Shown: positions 1 to 7,513 of the stretch, one piece after another
How the letters are laid out: every line of letters begins with the position of its first letter
How positions within the stretch are numbered: the first letter of the stretch is position 1
Assembly: GCF_014697355.1 (NCBI RefSeq)
Contig: NZ_JACJRQ010000047.1
Coordinates: 1 to 55,097, forward strand
Source: Nostoc calcicola FACHB-3891
GTDB taxonomy: Bacteria; Cyanobacteriota; Cyanobacteriia; Cyanobacteriales; Nostocaceae
Length of the DNA stretch: 55,097 nucleotides
Direction: 5' to 3'
Translations under genes and position numbers: made by a program
Notes under the pieces: model-generated
Seen by the model: only the letters and a program-made list of their open reading frames with translations
What the model was told of the DNA's origin: nothing
Databases searched by the model: none

Positions 1-162
1 ATTAATGCTAGCTATTATCATTAAGTGTCTTAACTTTTGAATCAAACTTAGTTTTTATGTACTACTCTGTCAGCTTTTTGTTGGTGTGTGACAGTTAGGG
101 TGCGGAATGTGGGTTACAATGTAACGTCTCTACATCTGGACTAATACCGCAATTCAGCAAGG

Positions 163-2613
163 CTAATTAATCACTAAATAAATTGCCCAAATTGCCATTG
201 GCCGCAGGTAAGTACAGGCGCGAAAAGTACCAGCTGCGGTGATGGCTTCAGGTGTGCGAAATTGCAGCCCATTGTCGTAAATTTGCTGCACTACAGCTTC
301 TGTCAACTTCAATGCTCGATCTTTCATTCCCATCTGCACAAGAAAAGCGGCCAAACCAAAGTTTATTCCTGTCCAGACTTCCAAAGGGTGAGTAGCTTTG
401 GGGTTTTCTGGGGAACCGTCGGGACGAACACCGTTAGCGGCACCAAATTTACCATCGCAGAATTTCAAAAAACAGGCATCATAAACAGTTTTCAGGGCAG
501 AGAGGGCGCGATCGCTCGGTACAATATCAGGTAATCCTAGCAACCTAGCGTAGAACTGTCCGCACAATTGATCTGCCATCACCACATCGGAACCACTTTC
601 ACTATCAAGTCGATAATATTGTCCATTCCAAAGTTTTTCTTGGTAGATTGGGCGGGATTGTTTCAACCAAGTTTCATAGGTGGATTTTTGTATCCTTAAC
701 TCCTCTATATTCTCTGCACCTCTGCGGTTCGTTAATAATACATCACTAATGGCGATCGCAGCTTCTAGCGCCGCTAACCACAACCCACCACAATAGGCGC
801 TGACACCTTGCAATCGCCAATCATCAAATGTCTGATCGGGCGCACCAGAATTTTCGGGAATACCATCGCCATCTAAGTCAAAATTTTTCAGGTAGTCCAG
901 GGTTTGAACGATCGCATTCCAACAGTCTGCTAAAAATTCCACATCCTCAGCACCAGTAAGCAAAAAATCTCGGTATACCTGCAATACAAAATCACTACCT
1001 AAATCTTTCCATAAATTGCAGTCTTGATAGCTGGTGTAGTTAGTTTTCTCCCAAACGTGTTCATTCGGTGCGCCTAAATCGTGGGGTGTTGCGCCAACGG
1101 CTTTGCGGACAGCAAGGGGACTTTCGGCCTTGATTGTCATGTAATAGCCAATGATTCGGGGAGTGTCATCACCTTGGGGAATTGCCCGTGCAAATGCCCG
1201 CATCACTGACTTTTCTAATTCTGGAAACAGCATCAGCAGGGCAAAAGAACCATACAACCGCACATCTAGGCTTTCATACCAGCGGTAATCTAAGCACTCT
1301 AGCACCGCAAACTGACCGATGGGGTCAAGTTTTGATGCTGCACTCCAGAGAGTACCACCACTGGTGAGGTCGTAAAGCTCATTAAACAAGGCCATTTTGA
1401 ACCAACAAGGCAAATCTTTGCGGTCGAGAATGGGTTGTTGCCAACTTTGAATTTGCGATCGCCAAGTTTGGTATTGTTCTAAGGCAGTAGATGCGATCGT
1501 CCAAGCATTACTACCATCTTTACCAAAAAAGTCTGTGTATCTGCGATAATAATTTATCCCGGCGGCAAATTCTGTGATCGGCAAATCCCAAGCCAGCACA
1601 AAGGGGATTTCTAGAGTTTCGCCTGGTTGGAGAGTAAAACGAAGTGCGATCGCAGCTCCTAGTTGTGTATTTTCTGTTACTGGAGTTGTGTCTTGATAAT
1701 TAGGTAAAGAACCATCTTCAGCAAAGGTTTGCCAGACATCTTCACCCGTACCAGCAGGATTCCAGCGGGTGTGATAAAATACTTCTAATCGGGGATCTTT
1801 CAACGTCGCAATACACCAGGTTCCATCCCCTTCTTCCAAAGGTTTTTCACTACCAACTCGGTCTAAAACACAAGCAACCTGTTGTGTATTTTCCACAATT
1901 TGGTTGTAGTTTCCTTGACTTTCACCCCAGCGCGGTTGGTATTCATAAACTGGACTCCCATCATCCCGCACCTGCACTTGAGGAGATTTGAGGGCATTAG
2001 TAAACCAACCCACCATATTTTCCCAGGTGAACATGATGCTCAGAGTAATAGGTGCATTTGTGGGGTTGTGAGCATTCCAAAGAAACACCGCCACAGGGTA
2101 GCTAGTTTCCTGGTAATTCTCTGCCCATACAGGGGAAAACTGCTCGCAAGTCAACTGGGATTGAAAAATATTTTCATACACAAACCAGCTACGGGGATAC
2201 AGAGCGTGATATTCGCCAGTTTGATGTTGTTCTTCTCCCCTGCTCCCCTGCTCCCCTGCTCCCCCTCCTCTACTCTCTGGATACCATCGCCATCTTTTGA
2301 GACTACCATCCTCAGGTGCTTGGGTAGATAAAGCATAAGCTTGGGAAGATGTACCATTGGACTCAAATACACTGAATTGACACGCGGGGACGTTTTTGAA
2401 GATATGTTCACCGCCATCAATGTGCCATAGATTAAAGTCTCCCCGCGAAGAACGACCGATGCAACCTGCACCAAATCCACCTAGTGGCATACCATGCCAA
2501 GGACCATCATCAAGATTACTTGGGTAGCGGACAGTATAGGGCTTATCCCAGCCTAAACCGATGGGACGCTTCCAAGTGCAAGAGGGAATTTTCGGGGAGG
2601 ATTGATTTGTCAT
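163..2613 (-). CDS. GH116 family glucosidase (GBA2-like, DUF608)
   Basis: Predicted soluble beta-glucosidase of glycoside hydrolase family 116, the family of mammalian non-lysosomal glucosylceramidase GBA2 and bacterial/archaeal beta-glucosidases. The 816-residue length fits the family. The N-terminal part carries the conserved start PLGGFGAGCIGR (about residues 45-56) and the C-terminal half is the (alpha/alpha)6 catalytic domain. By comparison with GBA2 the likely nucleophile is Glu438 in VLECLDY and the likely acid/base is Asp593 in PDQTFDDW; their spacing (about 155 residues) matches the family. No signal peptide is seen, so it is probably cytosolic. GTG and ATG are adjacent at the start; I chose the ATG. 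A low-complexity segment at residues 114-128 is repeat-derived (see separate entry). It has no operon partner. The natural substrate cannot be read from sequence. Confidence 0.88.
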   Translation of the reverse strand: MTNQSSPKIPSCTWKRPIGLGWDKPYTVRYPSNLDDGPWHGMPLGGFGAGCIGRSSRGDFNLWHIDGGEHIFKNVPACQFSVFESNGTSSQAYALSTQAPEDGSLKRWRWYPESRGGGAGEQGSRGEEQHQTGEYHALYPRSWFVYENIFQSQLTCEQFSPVWAENYQETSYPVAVFLWNAHNPTNAPITLSIMFTWENMVGWFTNALKSPQVQVRDDGSPVYEYQPRWGESQGNYNQIVENTQQVACVLDRVGSEKPLEEGDGTWCIATLKDPRLEVFYHTRWNPAGTGEDVWQTFAEDGSLPNYQDTTPVTENTQLGAAIALRFTLQPGETLEIPFVLAWDLPITEFAAGINYYRRYTDFFGKDGSNAWTIASTALEQYQTWRSQIQSWQQPILDRKDLPCWFKMALFNELYDLTSGGTLWSAASKLDPIGQFAVLECLDYRWYESLDVRLYGSFALLMLFPELEKSVMRAFARAIPQGDDTPRIIGYYMTIKAESPLAVRKAVGATPHDLGAPNEHVWEKTNYTSYQDCNLWKDLGSDFVLQVYRDFLLTGAEDVEFLADCWNAIVQTLDYLKNFDLDGDGIPENSGAPDQTFDDWRLQGVSAYCGGLWLAALEAAIAISDVLLTNRRGAENIEELRIQKSTYETWLKQSRPIYQEKLWNGQYYRLDSESGSDVVMADQLCGQFYARLLGLPDIVPSDRALSALKTVYDACFLKFCDGKFGAANGVRPDGSPENPKATHPLEVWTGINFGLAAFLVQMGMKDRALKLTEAVVQQIYDNGLQFRTPEAITAAGTFRACTYLRPMAIWAIYLVIN
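2231..2272. repeat. In-frame short tandem repeat inside the GH116 gene
   Basis: Tandem CTCCCCTG octamer-like units lie within the GH116 reading frame and encode a Gly/Arg/Glu-rich stretch (ESRGGGAGEQGSRGEEQ) at about residues 112-128. The same C-rich units occur in intergenic DNA of this window, for example near 10740 and 15930. The frame is kept, so this looks like a tolerated repeat insertion in a surface loop. Confidence 0.6.
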
Positions 2614-3021
2614 CACCTAATGTCACAGCGTGCAGTTACGTCAAAGAAGACTAGCGCGATGTGCGATTTTTATCAAGTAGCATTTGTCAGGCAACAAAAA
2701 TAGACCTGCCTTGAAAATAGGGAGTGGGGAGTTGGGAGTTGGGAGTTGGGAAAACAAATTTTCATTGCTCCTTGTGAGTGGAACTCATGGAGTCTCTTGC
2801 AAAAGTCACGTAACACGCCACCCCCAGCGCCTAAGAGCAAGTTCTTAGGGGAGACTTTGACGTAAGTCAAAGGCAGGGTGCGGTTCTTTTTTTGATTTAT
2901 GCCAGAAGTCTAATGAACATTAGACTTCTTGAATAAATTTTTCCCCTCTCCCAAACTTGGGAGAGAGAATTTTAAAATTATTCTGATTCCTGAATTCTGA
3001 ATTCTGAATTCTTCTTCCCTA
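2614..3021. other. Intergenic region, repeats only
   Basis: About 400 bp between the GH116 start and the downstream end of the next minus-strand gene. It contains a GGGAGTT heptamer run (about 2720-2750), a short palindrome ending in T-rich DNA around 2905-2940 (AGAAGTCTAATG..CATTAGACTTCT, a plausible terminator-like hairpin) and a CTGAATT-type dispersed repeat at 2990-3012. I see no credible gene. Confidence 0.4.
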
Positions 3022-3678
3022 TCAGTGCATTTCGTCGTATTCTGGGGCTTCCACTCGTCTTGCTTCTACACGAGAAGCAGGCAGAAACTCAGCGCGACGC
3101 ACCGGAACCAAGGGCGGTGTAGGTCCTTGATAAGGGTGAATCACTTGTACAGTACGGCTTGGACGCTGCCGTGGCGAGAACAAAGCCAATACTCCAGCGA
3201 CGACAACACCACCGCCAATAGTGAGAGTAGCGCCTCCCACTGCCCAAAGCATTGGTGAAGACCACCAAGTGTTTTGTGGCTGGAATGCTGCTACTTTTTG
3301 TTGGTTACCCTGCTGGGCTAATAGTAACTGTTGCTGAGCATTGAAATTTTGGACTTGGCCTTGGAGTTGTTGATTGAAAAGCTTCAGCTGTTCATTGTCT
3401 TTTTTTAGATTCTCCATCTGCATGTTCAGCTTGTCCATTTCTAGACGCTGGTCAGAATTTGGAGGCGTTGGTTGCGTATTAGGATAAATTGGCTGTTGCC
3501 CATAATACCCTGAAGGATATTGCACTTGTGGCGACATAACCTGGGGCTGTACTACACCGGGTATTTGCGGAGCAACAGCAAAGTTAGGTTGTAGGGGGGT
3601 ATTTGTTCCTTTGAGCAATACTAGAGCAGCCAGCCCAGCCACAGCGACCCCACCGATAAATGCCATACTCTCACTCAT
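3022..3678 (-). CDS. Conserved hypothetical protein with two membrane segments and a coiled coil
   Basis: I do not recognise a named family. The 218-residue protein begins with a hydrophobic segment (about residues 7-24, AFIGGVAVAGLAALVLLKG). A Pro/Gln/Tyr-rich linker and a Gln-rich heptad region (about 78-125: repeated L, N and Q in KLNMQMENLKKDNEQLKLF) follow and should form a coiled coil. A second membrane segment lies at about 143-167 (MLWAVGGATLTIGGGVVVAGVLAL), with a basic then acidic tail. The arrangement suggests a membrane-tethered structural or scaffolding protein. It stands alone between GH116 and trpA on the same strand, with more than 200 bp on each side. The start is the ATG preceding SESMAF. 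Confidence 0.6.
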   Translation of the reverse strand: MSESMAFIGGVAVAGLAALVLLKGTNTPLQPNFAVAPQIPGVVQPQVMSPQVQYPSGYYGQQPIYPNTQPTPPNSDQRLEMDKLNMQMENLKKDNEQLKLFNQQLQGQVQNFNAQQQLLLAQQGNQQKVAAFQPQNTWWSSPMLWAVGGATLTIGGGVVVAGVLALFSPRQRPSRTVQVIHPYQGPTPPLVPVRRAEFLPASRVEARRVEAPEYDEMH

Positions 3679-3910
3679 CGCCTTTCCCCCTCAAGTGCAA
3701 CATAACTATAACTATCTGTGACTGATTCACTCTCACACTCATAATTTTTGACCACTTCACATAATACTCAGACTATAAGCGACTCTATCAGCTAGTTTTT
3801 TTACATCTTGATATCTGATGTTAATATTCAAGACCAGAACAGTCAAATTGTCTACTAAGGTTAAGCTAAAAAAACTACACTGTTACACTTTTTTAATCTA
3901 CTTTCTTGCT

Positions 3911-4735
3911 CTAATCAAGATGAGTATTTGTACTGTTGGTGGTCTTAATGGCTGTTTTGAGACTTTGACAAAATTCGGCGATCGCATTTAGTCCCTGTTC
4001 TGGTGTACCTTCTGCTAACCGCTTCACAAAAGCGCTACCTACAGCCACCCCATCTGCTCCCCATTCCCGTACTTGACGGGCTTGGTCAGGCTCGGAGATT
4101 CCAAAGCCTACACCAATAGGTTTATCAGTAACACTACGAATTTGTTTTAGTAAATCTGATACTCGCGTTTCTACTTGCCTTCGCACCCCCGTCACGCCTG
4201 TGACGCTGACTAAATAAATAAATCCTTGGGAAGACTGGGCGATGGCTTGTATCCGTTCGGCGGAACTGGTGGGAGCTACCAATAAGGTGACATCAATTCC
4301 CATTTCACCAGCTGGTTGTAACAGACCCGCAGCTTCTTCTAAGGGTAAGTCAGGCACTACCAATCCTGCTACCCCAGCGGCAGCGACTGAAGAGAGAAAT
4401 TTTTCAATGCCACGGTGCAAAATTGGGTTGTAATAGGTAAATAGGACGATGGGCGATCGGATTTTCGGTGTAGTTGCTTGCAGCATTTCTAGTACCGACT
4501 CAAATTTCGTTCCCCTTTCCAGGGCGCGGGTAGCAGCTGCTTGAATCACTGGCCCATCCGCTAGAGGATCGGAGTAGGGTATACCCAGTTCAATGATATC
4601 TGCCCCATTGCGATCGAGAATTTGCAACGCTGCTGCTGTTGTTTCTAAATCTGGGTCGCCAGCTGTGATAAATGGAATCAAAGCACACTCACGATTGTGC
4701 CTCAAACTTTCAAAGCAGTCAGAAATTGCAGTCAT
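3911..4735 (-). CDS. trpA: Tryptophan synthase alpha subunit
   Basis: Cleaves indole-3-glycerol phosphate to indole and glyceraldehyde 3-phosphate; indole is channelled to the TrpB subunit in the cytosolic alpha2-beta2 complex. The 274-residue TIM barrel has the family motifs: PFITAGDPD near the N-terminus, then IELGIPYSDPLADGP with the catalytic Glu and Asp (about residues 48 and 59). GVAGLVVPDLPLEEA, YLVSVTGVTG and the phosphate-binding GFGIS/ADGVAVGSA loops follow. It is the last gene of the minus-strand group ndhL-DUF3007-trpA seen in many cyanobacteria, but here a decayed transposon lies between DUF3007 and trpA. Its start ATG is the first unit of a heptamer repeat array, so no Shine-Dalgarno sequence is visible. 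Confidence 0.97.
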   Translation of the reverse strand: MTAISDCFESLRHNRECALIPFITAGDPDLETTAAALQILDRNGADIIELGIPYSDPLADGPVIQAAATRALERGTKFESVLEMLQATTPKIRSPIVLFTYYNPILHRGIEKFLSSVAAAGVAGLVVPDLPLEEAAGLLQPAGEMGIDVTLLVAPTSSAERIQAIAQSSQGFIYLVSVTGVTGVRRQVETRVSDLLKQIRSVTDKPIGVGFGISEPDQARQVREWGADGVAVGSAFVKRLAEGTPEQGLNAIAEFCQSLKTAIKTTNSTNTHLD

Positions 4736-4792
4736 TAGTCATTGGTCATTGGTCATTAGTCATTGGTCATTAGTCATTGGTCATTAGTTATT
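4733..4792. repeat. Heptanucleotide tandem repeat abutting the trpA start codon
   Basis: Eight units of CATTGGT/CATTAGT run head to tail on the plus strand. On the coding strand each unit contributes an ATG, every 7 nt, the first being the trpA start codon itself. The array replaces the normal ribosome-binding region. It is a short tandemly repeated repetitive (STRR) sequence typical of heterocystous cyanobacteria. Confidence 0.85.
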
Positions 4793-4841
4793 TGCAAATG
4801 ACAAAGGACAACTGACCAATGATTACTTTACAGAAAAGAAT

Positions 4842-5197
4842 GCGAGGATGAAAGCCCACGGTTTCTAATCGTGGGATGAAAGCCGACTCAGGCACTTTTA
4901 AGTGCCGTTTGCTTCTGGTATAATTGAACTACTAGCGCAGGGTAAAACCTCGGAGTAACACTGAAGCACGACAACAAGGTATGCAGTTCCAAAACTGAAT
5001 CGTGTTTTGGGTAAAACTTTGTACGTAATGGATTGAACATACTTTTCCGTTGCGATTTGCACTTGTTCAAAAATGGGCAGGGCGTTGTCCATTGTCGGAG
5101 GCACTGTAAGACGGACTTGTTCTGCTTGTGCTGTTGATGGCACAATCTCAGGCAGTCGCTTGTGGGAGAATCCCACTGGCAAGAGCTGTGGGAGTAC
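4842..5197 (-). mobile_element. Decayed IS200/IS605-type element (TnpB-less remnant with end hairpins)
   Basis: The gap between DUF3007 and trpA holds two subterminal hairpins like those of IS200/IS605 and IS1341-type elements. One has stems CCCACG (4855-4860) and CGTGGG (4870-4875) in the context GAAAGC..GGATGAAAGCC. The other has stems CCCAC (5172-5176) and GTGGG (5188-5192) next to GGGAGTACGTC. No TnpA or TnpB motif is found between them. Two overlapping minus-strand reading frames of about 95-105 codons lie inside but resemble no family. In such elements the end hairpin region also encodes the TnpB guide (omega) RNA. I infer a non-autonomous relic (PATE-like) from hairpin form and sequence memory, not from a search. 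Confidence 0.5.
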
Positions 5198-5198
5198 G

Positions 5199-5510
5199 TC
5201 AAACCTGAGACTGCTCTTCTTGTTCTATCTGGGCTTGAATTCGTGCTAGTTCTTCGGGAGTTAGCTCTTCCAAGCGCTGTTGCAGAAATTCTTGCTCATA
5301 CTGTTCCCGTTGTTCGTGGTAGGTCATTTTTTGTCCCACCGCACGGAAAAAATAGGTAGCTAACCAGCCAACTAAAGCAGCCACTAGTAAGACTTGGCTC
5401 CATATACCAGCTTGCTGATTATCGAAACCGGCTAGCTGTAATCCTACATACGCCAAGCCACCGGCAATAAAAACACCTAAGCCAATTCCAATAGCGTCAA
5501 TCCGTCGCAT
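5199..5510 (-). CDS. DUF3007 family membrane protein
   Basis: Small cyanobacterial/plastid-lineage protein of 103 residues. It has two predicted membrane helices (about residues 5-26, AIGIGLGVFIAGGLAYVGLQL, and 34-55, AGIWSQVLLVAALVGWLATYF) and a charged Glu/Gln-rich coiled C-terminus (YHEQREQYEQEFLQQRLEEL). The family sits between ndhL and trpA in many cyanobacteria, and that order is kept here: ndhL ends 24 bp upstream. The function is not established; the ndhL linkage hints at the thylakoid NDH-1 complex, but that is inference. Confidence 0.88.
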   Translation of the reverse strand: MRRIDAIGIGLGVFIAGGLAYVGLQLAGFDNQQAGIWSQVLLVAALVGWLATYFFRAVGQKMTYHEQREQYEQEFLQQRLEELTPEELARIQAQIEQEEQSQV

Positions 5511-5534
5511 GAGAGTTATGACCTACCAATCTAG

Positions 5535-5747
5535 TTAAACTTCAATTTGTCGCGGCCGTGGTCGAAAATTTGCAAATGGTGATAGAACCAACAAACCTGG
5601 AAAGAAGAAAAACACCAAAAAGTACATAAACACGCGCTCGATGGAGCTTGCCACATACCAACGCTGCTTCAGGTAGAACAAGACAGCGATCGGGATTACC
5701 AAAAGGTAGGCTCCAGCCAAAATCAGATACAGCAGGGCGACAATCAT
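5535..5747 (-). CDS. ndhL: NAD(P)H-quinone oxidoreductase subunit L
   Basis: Small membrane subunit of the cyanobacterial NDH-1 complex, which acts in thylakoid cyclic electron flow, respiration and inorganic carbon uptake. The 70-residue protein starts at the ATG of MIVALLYLILAGAYLL. A 16-residue upstream extension is possible but is not part of the family. Two membrane helices (about 2-24 and 38-58, VFMYFLVFFFFPGLLVLSPF) and the conserved YLKQRWYVASSIERV loop identify NdhL. It leads the minus-strand group ndhL-DUF3007-trpA. Confidence 0.93.
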   Translation of the reverse strand: MIVALLYLILAGAYLLVIPIAVLFYLKQRWYVASSIERVFMYFLVFFFFPGLLVLSPFANFRPRPRQIEV

Positions 5748-6171
5748 AACTTTTGTGTCTAAGCATCTATCTCTCATCATAGGCTGAAGAGACAAACTCA
5801 GGGAAGCATGGTCATGATGCTTTTAAGAAATAGGGGGAGTGGGGAGATGAGGGAGATGAGGAAGAATAACTCTGAACTCCTCACTCAGGACTAAAAAGGA
5901 TTTTGAGAAAAACCGCTAGTAAAATTGACATATGTCTGGTGTATGATGCTATGATGATTAGCTCAGTAGCAAATTAATGCTATCCACTAGCAAACAAATG
6001 CTATTGTCAGACAAGCTCGAAAATATTCATCCAAATTGGTTAGGAAAAAACAAAAAAACTTCAATTGGAAAAAATATTTTCAATCTAGTTGGACAAAAGA
6101 CACAATTGATGGTGGAATAGATGAGGAGGTATTTGCTGCCTCTAAAAAATGAATAGTTAGCAAACAGCTGC
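5748..6171. other. Intergenic region between ndhL and tRNA-Leu
   Basis: About 420 bp of AT-rich DNA holding the divergent promoters of ndhL (minus) and tRNA-Leu (plus). A GGGGAGTGGGGAGATGAGGGAGATGAGG purine-rich repeat lies at about 5832-5862. The region 5960-6030 contains two near-repeats of GCTATCCACTAGCAAACAAATGCTATTG character. No coding sequence is supported. Confidence 0.4.
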
Positions 6172-6205
6172 GGGGGTGTGGCGGAATGGTAGACGCTACG
6201 GACTT

Positions 6206-6505
6206 AGATAACTGAGCCTTGAAGGAGAAATCCCTCAAGTGGAAGCTCTCAAACTCAGGGAAACCTAAATCTGGTAACAGACATGGCAATCCTGAGCCAA
6301 GCCGAAAAAGTCCTGAGTGCCGAGTGTTGAGTGAAAAGTAAACTAAAAACTCCTAACTCCTAACTCATAACTCATAACTATTCGGAAGGTGCAGAGACCC
6401 GACGGGAGCTACCCTAACGTAAAGTCGAGGGTAAAGGGAGAGTCCAATTCTTAAAACTTGAAGTGGCTATTGCCATCAAGTAGCAGTGAAAACTGCGGAA
6501 GAATG
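6206..6505 (+). ncRNA. Group I self-splicing intron of tRNA-Leu(UAA)
   Basis: A 300-nt group IC3 intron. The recognisable core elements are GCTCTCAAACTCAGGGAAACCTAAA (P3/P4/J region), GACATGGCAATCCTGAGCCAAGCC (P, Q and P5/P6), CGGAAGGTGCAGAGACCCGACGGGAGCTACCC (P7-P3'-P8) and AGTCGAGGGTAAAGGGAGAGTCC (S element). It ends with the terminal G at 6505. No homing endonuclease is present. The P6b stem is expanded by heptanucleotide repeats (separate entry). Splicing is presumably guanosine-initiated and protein-independent, as known for the Anabaena homologue. Confidence 0.93.
6311..6380 (+). repeat. Degenerate heptanucleotide repeats in intron stem P6b
   Basis: The 5' side has units ending in GAGT (CCTGAGT, GCCGAGT, GTTGAGT, GAAAAGT). 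The 3' side has complementary units TAACTCC, TAACTCC, TAACTCA, TAACTCA. They pair to extend one hairpin. This fits the second class (NNTGAGT) of heptamers described for Nostoc tRNA-Leu introns, the hypervariable region used in strain typing. Confidence 0.8.
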
Positions 6506-6556
6506 AAAATCCGTTGACCGTAAAAGGTCGTGTGGGTTCAAGTCCCTCCACCCCCA

Positions 6557-6873
6557 TTAAATTTAGTGAACACTAATAACCTTGCTGTAACTAATTATTT
6601 ATCATCACTGAACTATTATTCTCATTGATGATAAATAACTAATTGCAGCTTGTTTGTTGTTGACAAAATTAATGTTGGCGATCTACCAGGCGATCGCACG
6701 AACAATCTTTGCAATTGACATATTTTGTTATTATATATTTACCCTGCTGCTTGCCAACCTTGAGTTCTACTTGGGATAAGCCCAAAAGCAATCTATTTGG
6801 ATATATCATGGGCATAGCAAAAGCAGCATGAAATCAAGCTTAATGCTTGGAATTTGGGAGGTTGAAAAATCAG
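6557..6873. other. Intergenic region
   Basis: 317 bp between tRNA-Leu and a DUF29 gene. An inverted repeat (TAATTATTTATCATCA..TGATGATAAATAACTAATT, about 6591-6645) directly follows the tRNA and could act as its terminator or processing structure. The Shine-Dalgarno GGGAGG (6856-6861) for the next gene lies at the right end. Confidence 0.45.
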
Positions 6874-7335
6874 ATGACAGCGCCTCAACCAACAGTTTTT
6901 ACAAACTCTCATCTTTACAACCAAGATTTTTATTTGTGGATAGAGACAACAGCTAAACAATTAAAAGAAGGGAGATTTTCTGAGGTTGATTTAGAAAATC
7001 TGATCGAAGAGATTGAAAGCATGGGGAGAAGTGAAAAACACGCACTTGCGAGTAATTTAGTTGTTCTACTAATGCATCTACTAAAATATAAATATCAGCC
7101 AGAAAAACGCTCTAATAGCTGGAAGGGAACTATTAGAGAACATCGCCGCAGGTTGAGAATAACTTTTAAAGATAGCCCTAGTTTAAAACCATATTTTCAA
7201 GAAGTTTTACCAGAGTGTTATCAAGATGCTAGAAAGCAAGCCAGTGATGAAACTGGTTTATCACTTGATACTTTTCCTGTAGAGTGTCCGTTGACTGCGG
7301 ATGAATGTTTAGATGAAGAGTTTTTACCTGATTAG
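6874..7335 (+). CDS. DUF29 domain-containing protein
   Basis: A 153-residue member of DUF29, a protein family much expanded in cyanobacteria and without an established function. Family signatures are YNQDFYLWIETTAKQLKEGRF, DLENLIEEIESMGRSEKHAL, the LLMHLLKYKYQPEKRSNSW segment (YQPE..S.SW is highly conserved) and LPECYQDARKQASDETGL. I start at the ATG before TAPQPT because GGGAGG lies 12 nt upstream; an in-frame ATG nine codons earlier has no such site. A second DUF29 gene occurs at 34666-35151, about 45% alike by eye. Confidence 0.9.
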   Translation: MTAPQPTVFTNSHLYNQDFYLWIETTAKQLKEGRFSEVDLENLIEEIESMGRSEKHALASNLVVLLMHLLKYKYQPEKRSNSWKGTIREHRRRLRITFKDSPSLKPYFQEVLPECYQDARKQASDETGLSLDTFPVECPLTADECLDEEFLPD

Positions 7336-7513
7336 TTGAATTATATTTAATAGCGATCGCATCCTGATTTTAACCAGAAATTGCCACTAAACGGTCGCAT
7401 ATTTTGGAAATCAAGCAACCGCAAAATCAGTGTATTGTCTAACATCCTCTGGATGAAAAGAGAACAAGTTATCTCACTCGCGTTCACAATCCAAAAAGGT
7501 ATTAACTCAAAAC

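Larger units (their letters stand above)
6172..6556 (+). tRNA. trnL-UAA: tRNA-Leu (UAA), interrupted by a group I intron
   Basis: The exons at 6172-6205 and 6506-6556 join to a leucine tRNA. The acceptor stem GGGGGTG pairs with CACCCCC (6549-6555) with discriminator A6556; CCA is not encoded. The joined anticodon loop reads CTTAAAA with anticodon UAA, and the intron sits between U34 and A35, the position conserved in cyanobacteria and plastids. The D-arm (GGCGGAATGGTAGACGC), a long variable arm and the T-loop TTCAAGT are present. One T-stem pair looks mismatched (U50-U64). Confidence 0.95.

Noticed and set aside
2673..2870. Open frame of 65 codons upstream of the GH116 gene
   Set aside because: It includes a heptamer repeat (PNSQLPTPHS) and lacks a ribosome-binding site or family resemblance; probably repeat-derived.
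4888..5202. Two overlapping minus-strand open frames of about 95-105 codons between DUF3007 and trpA
   Set aside because: Neither resembles a known family, they overlap each other out of frame, and they lie inside an apparent IS200/IS605-like relic with hairpin ends.
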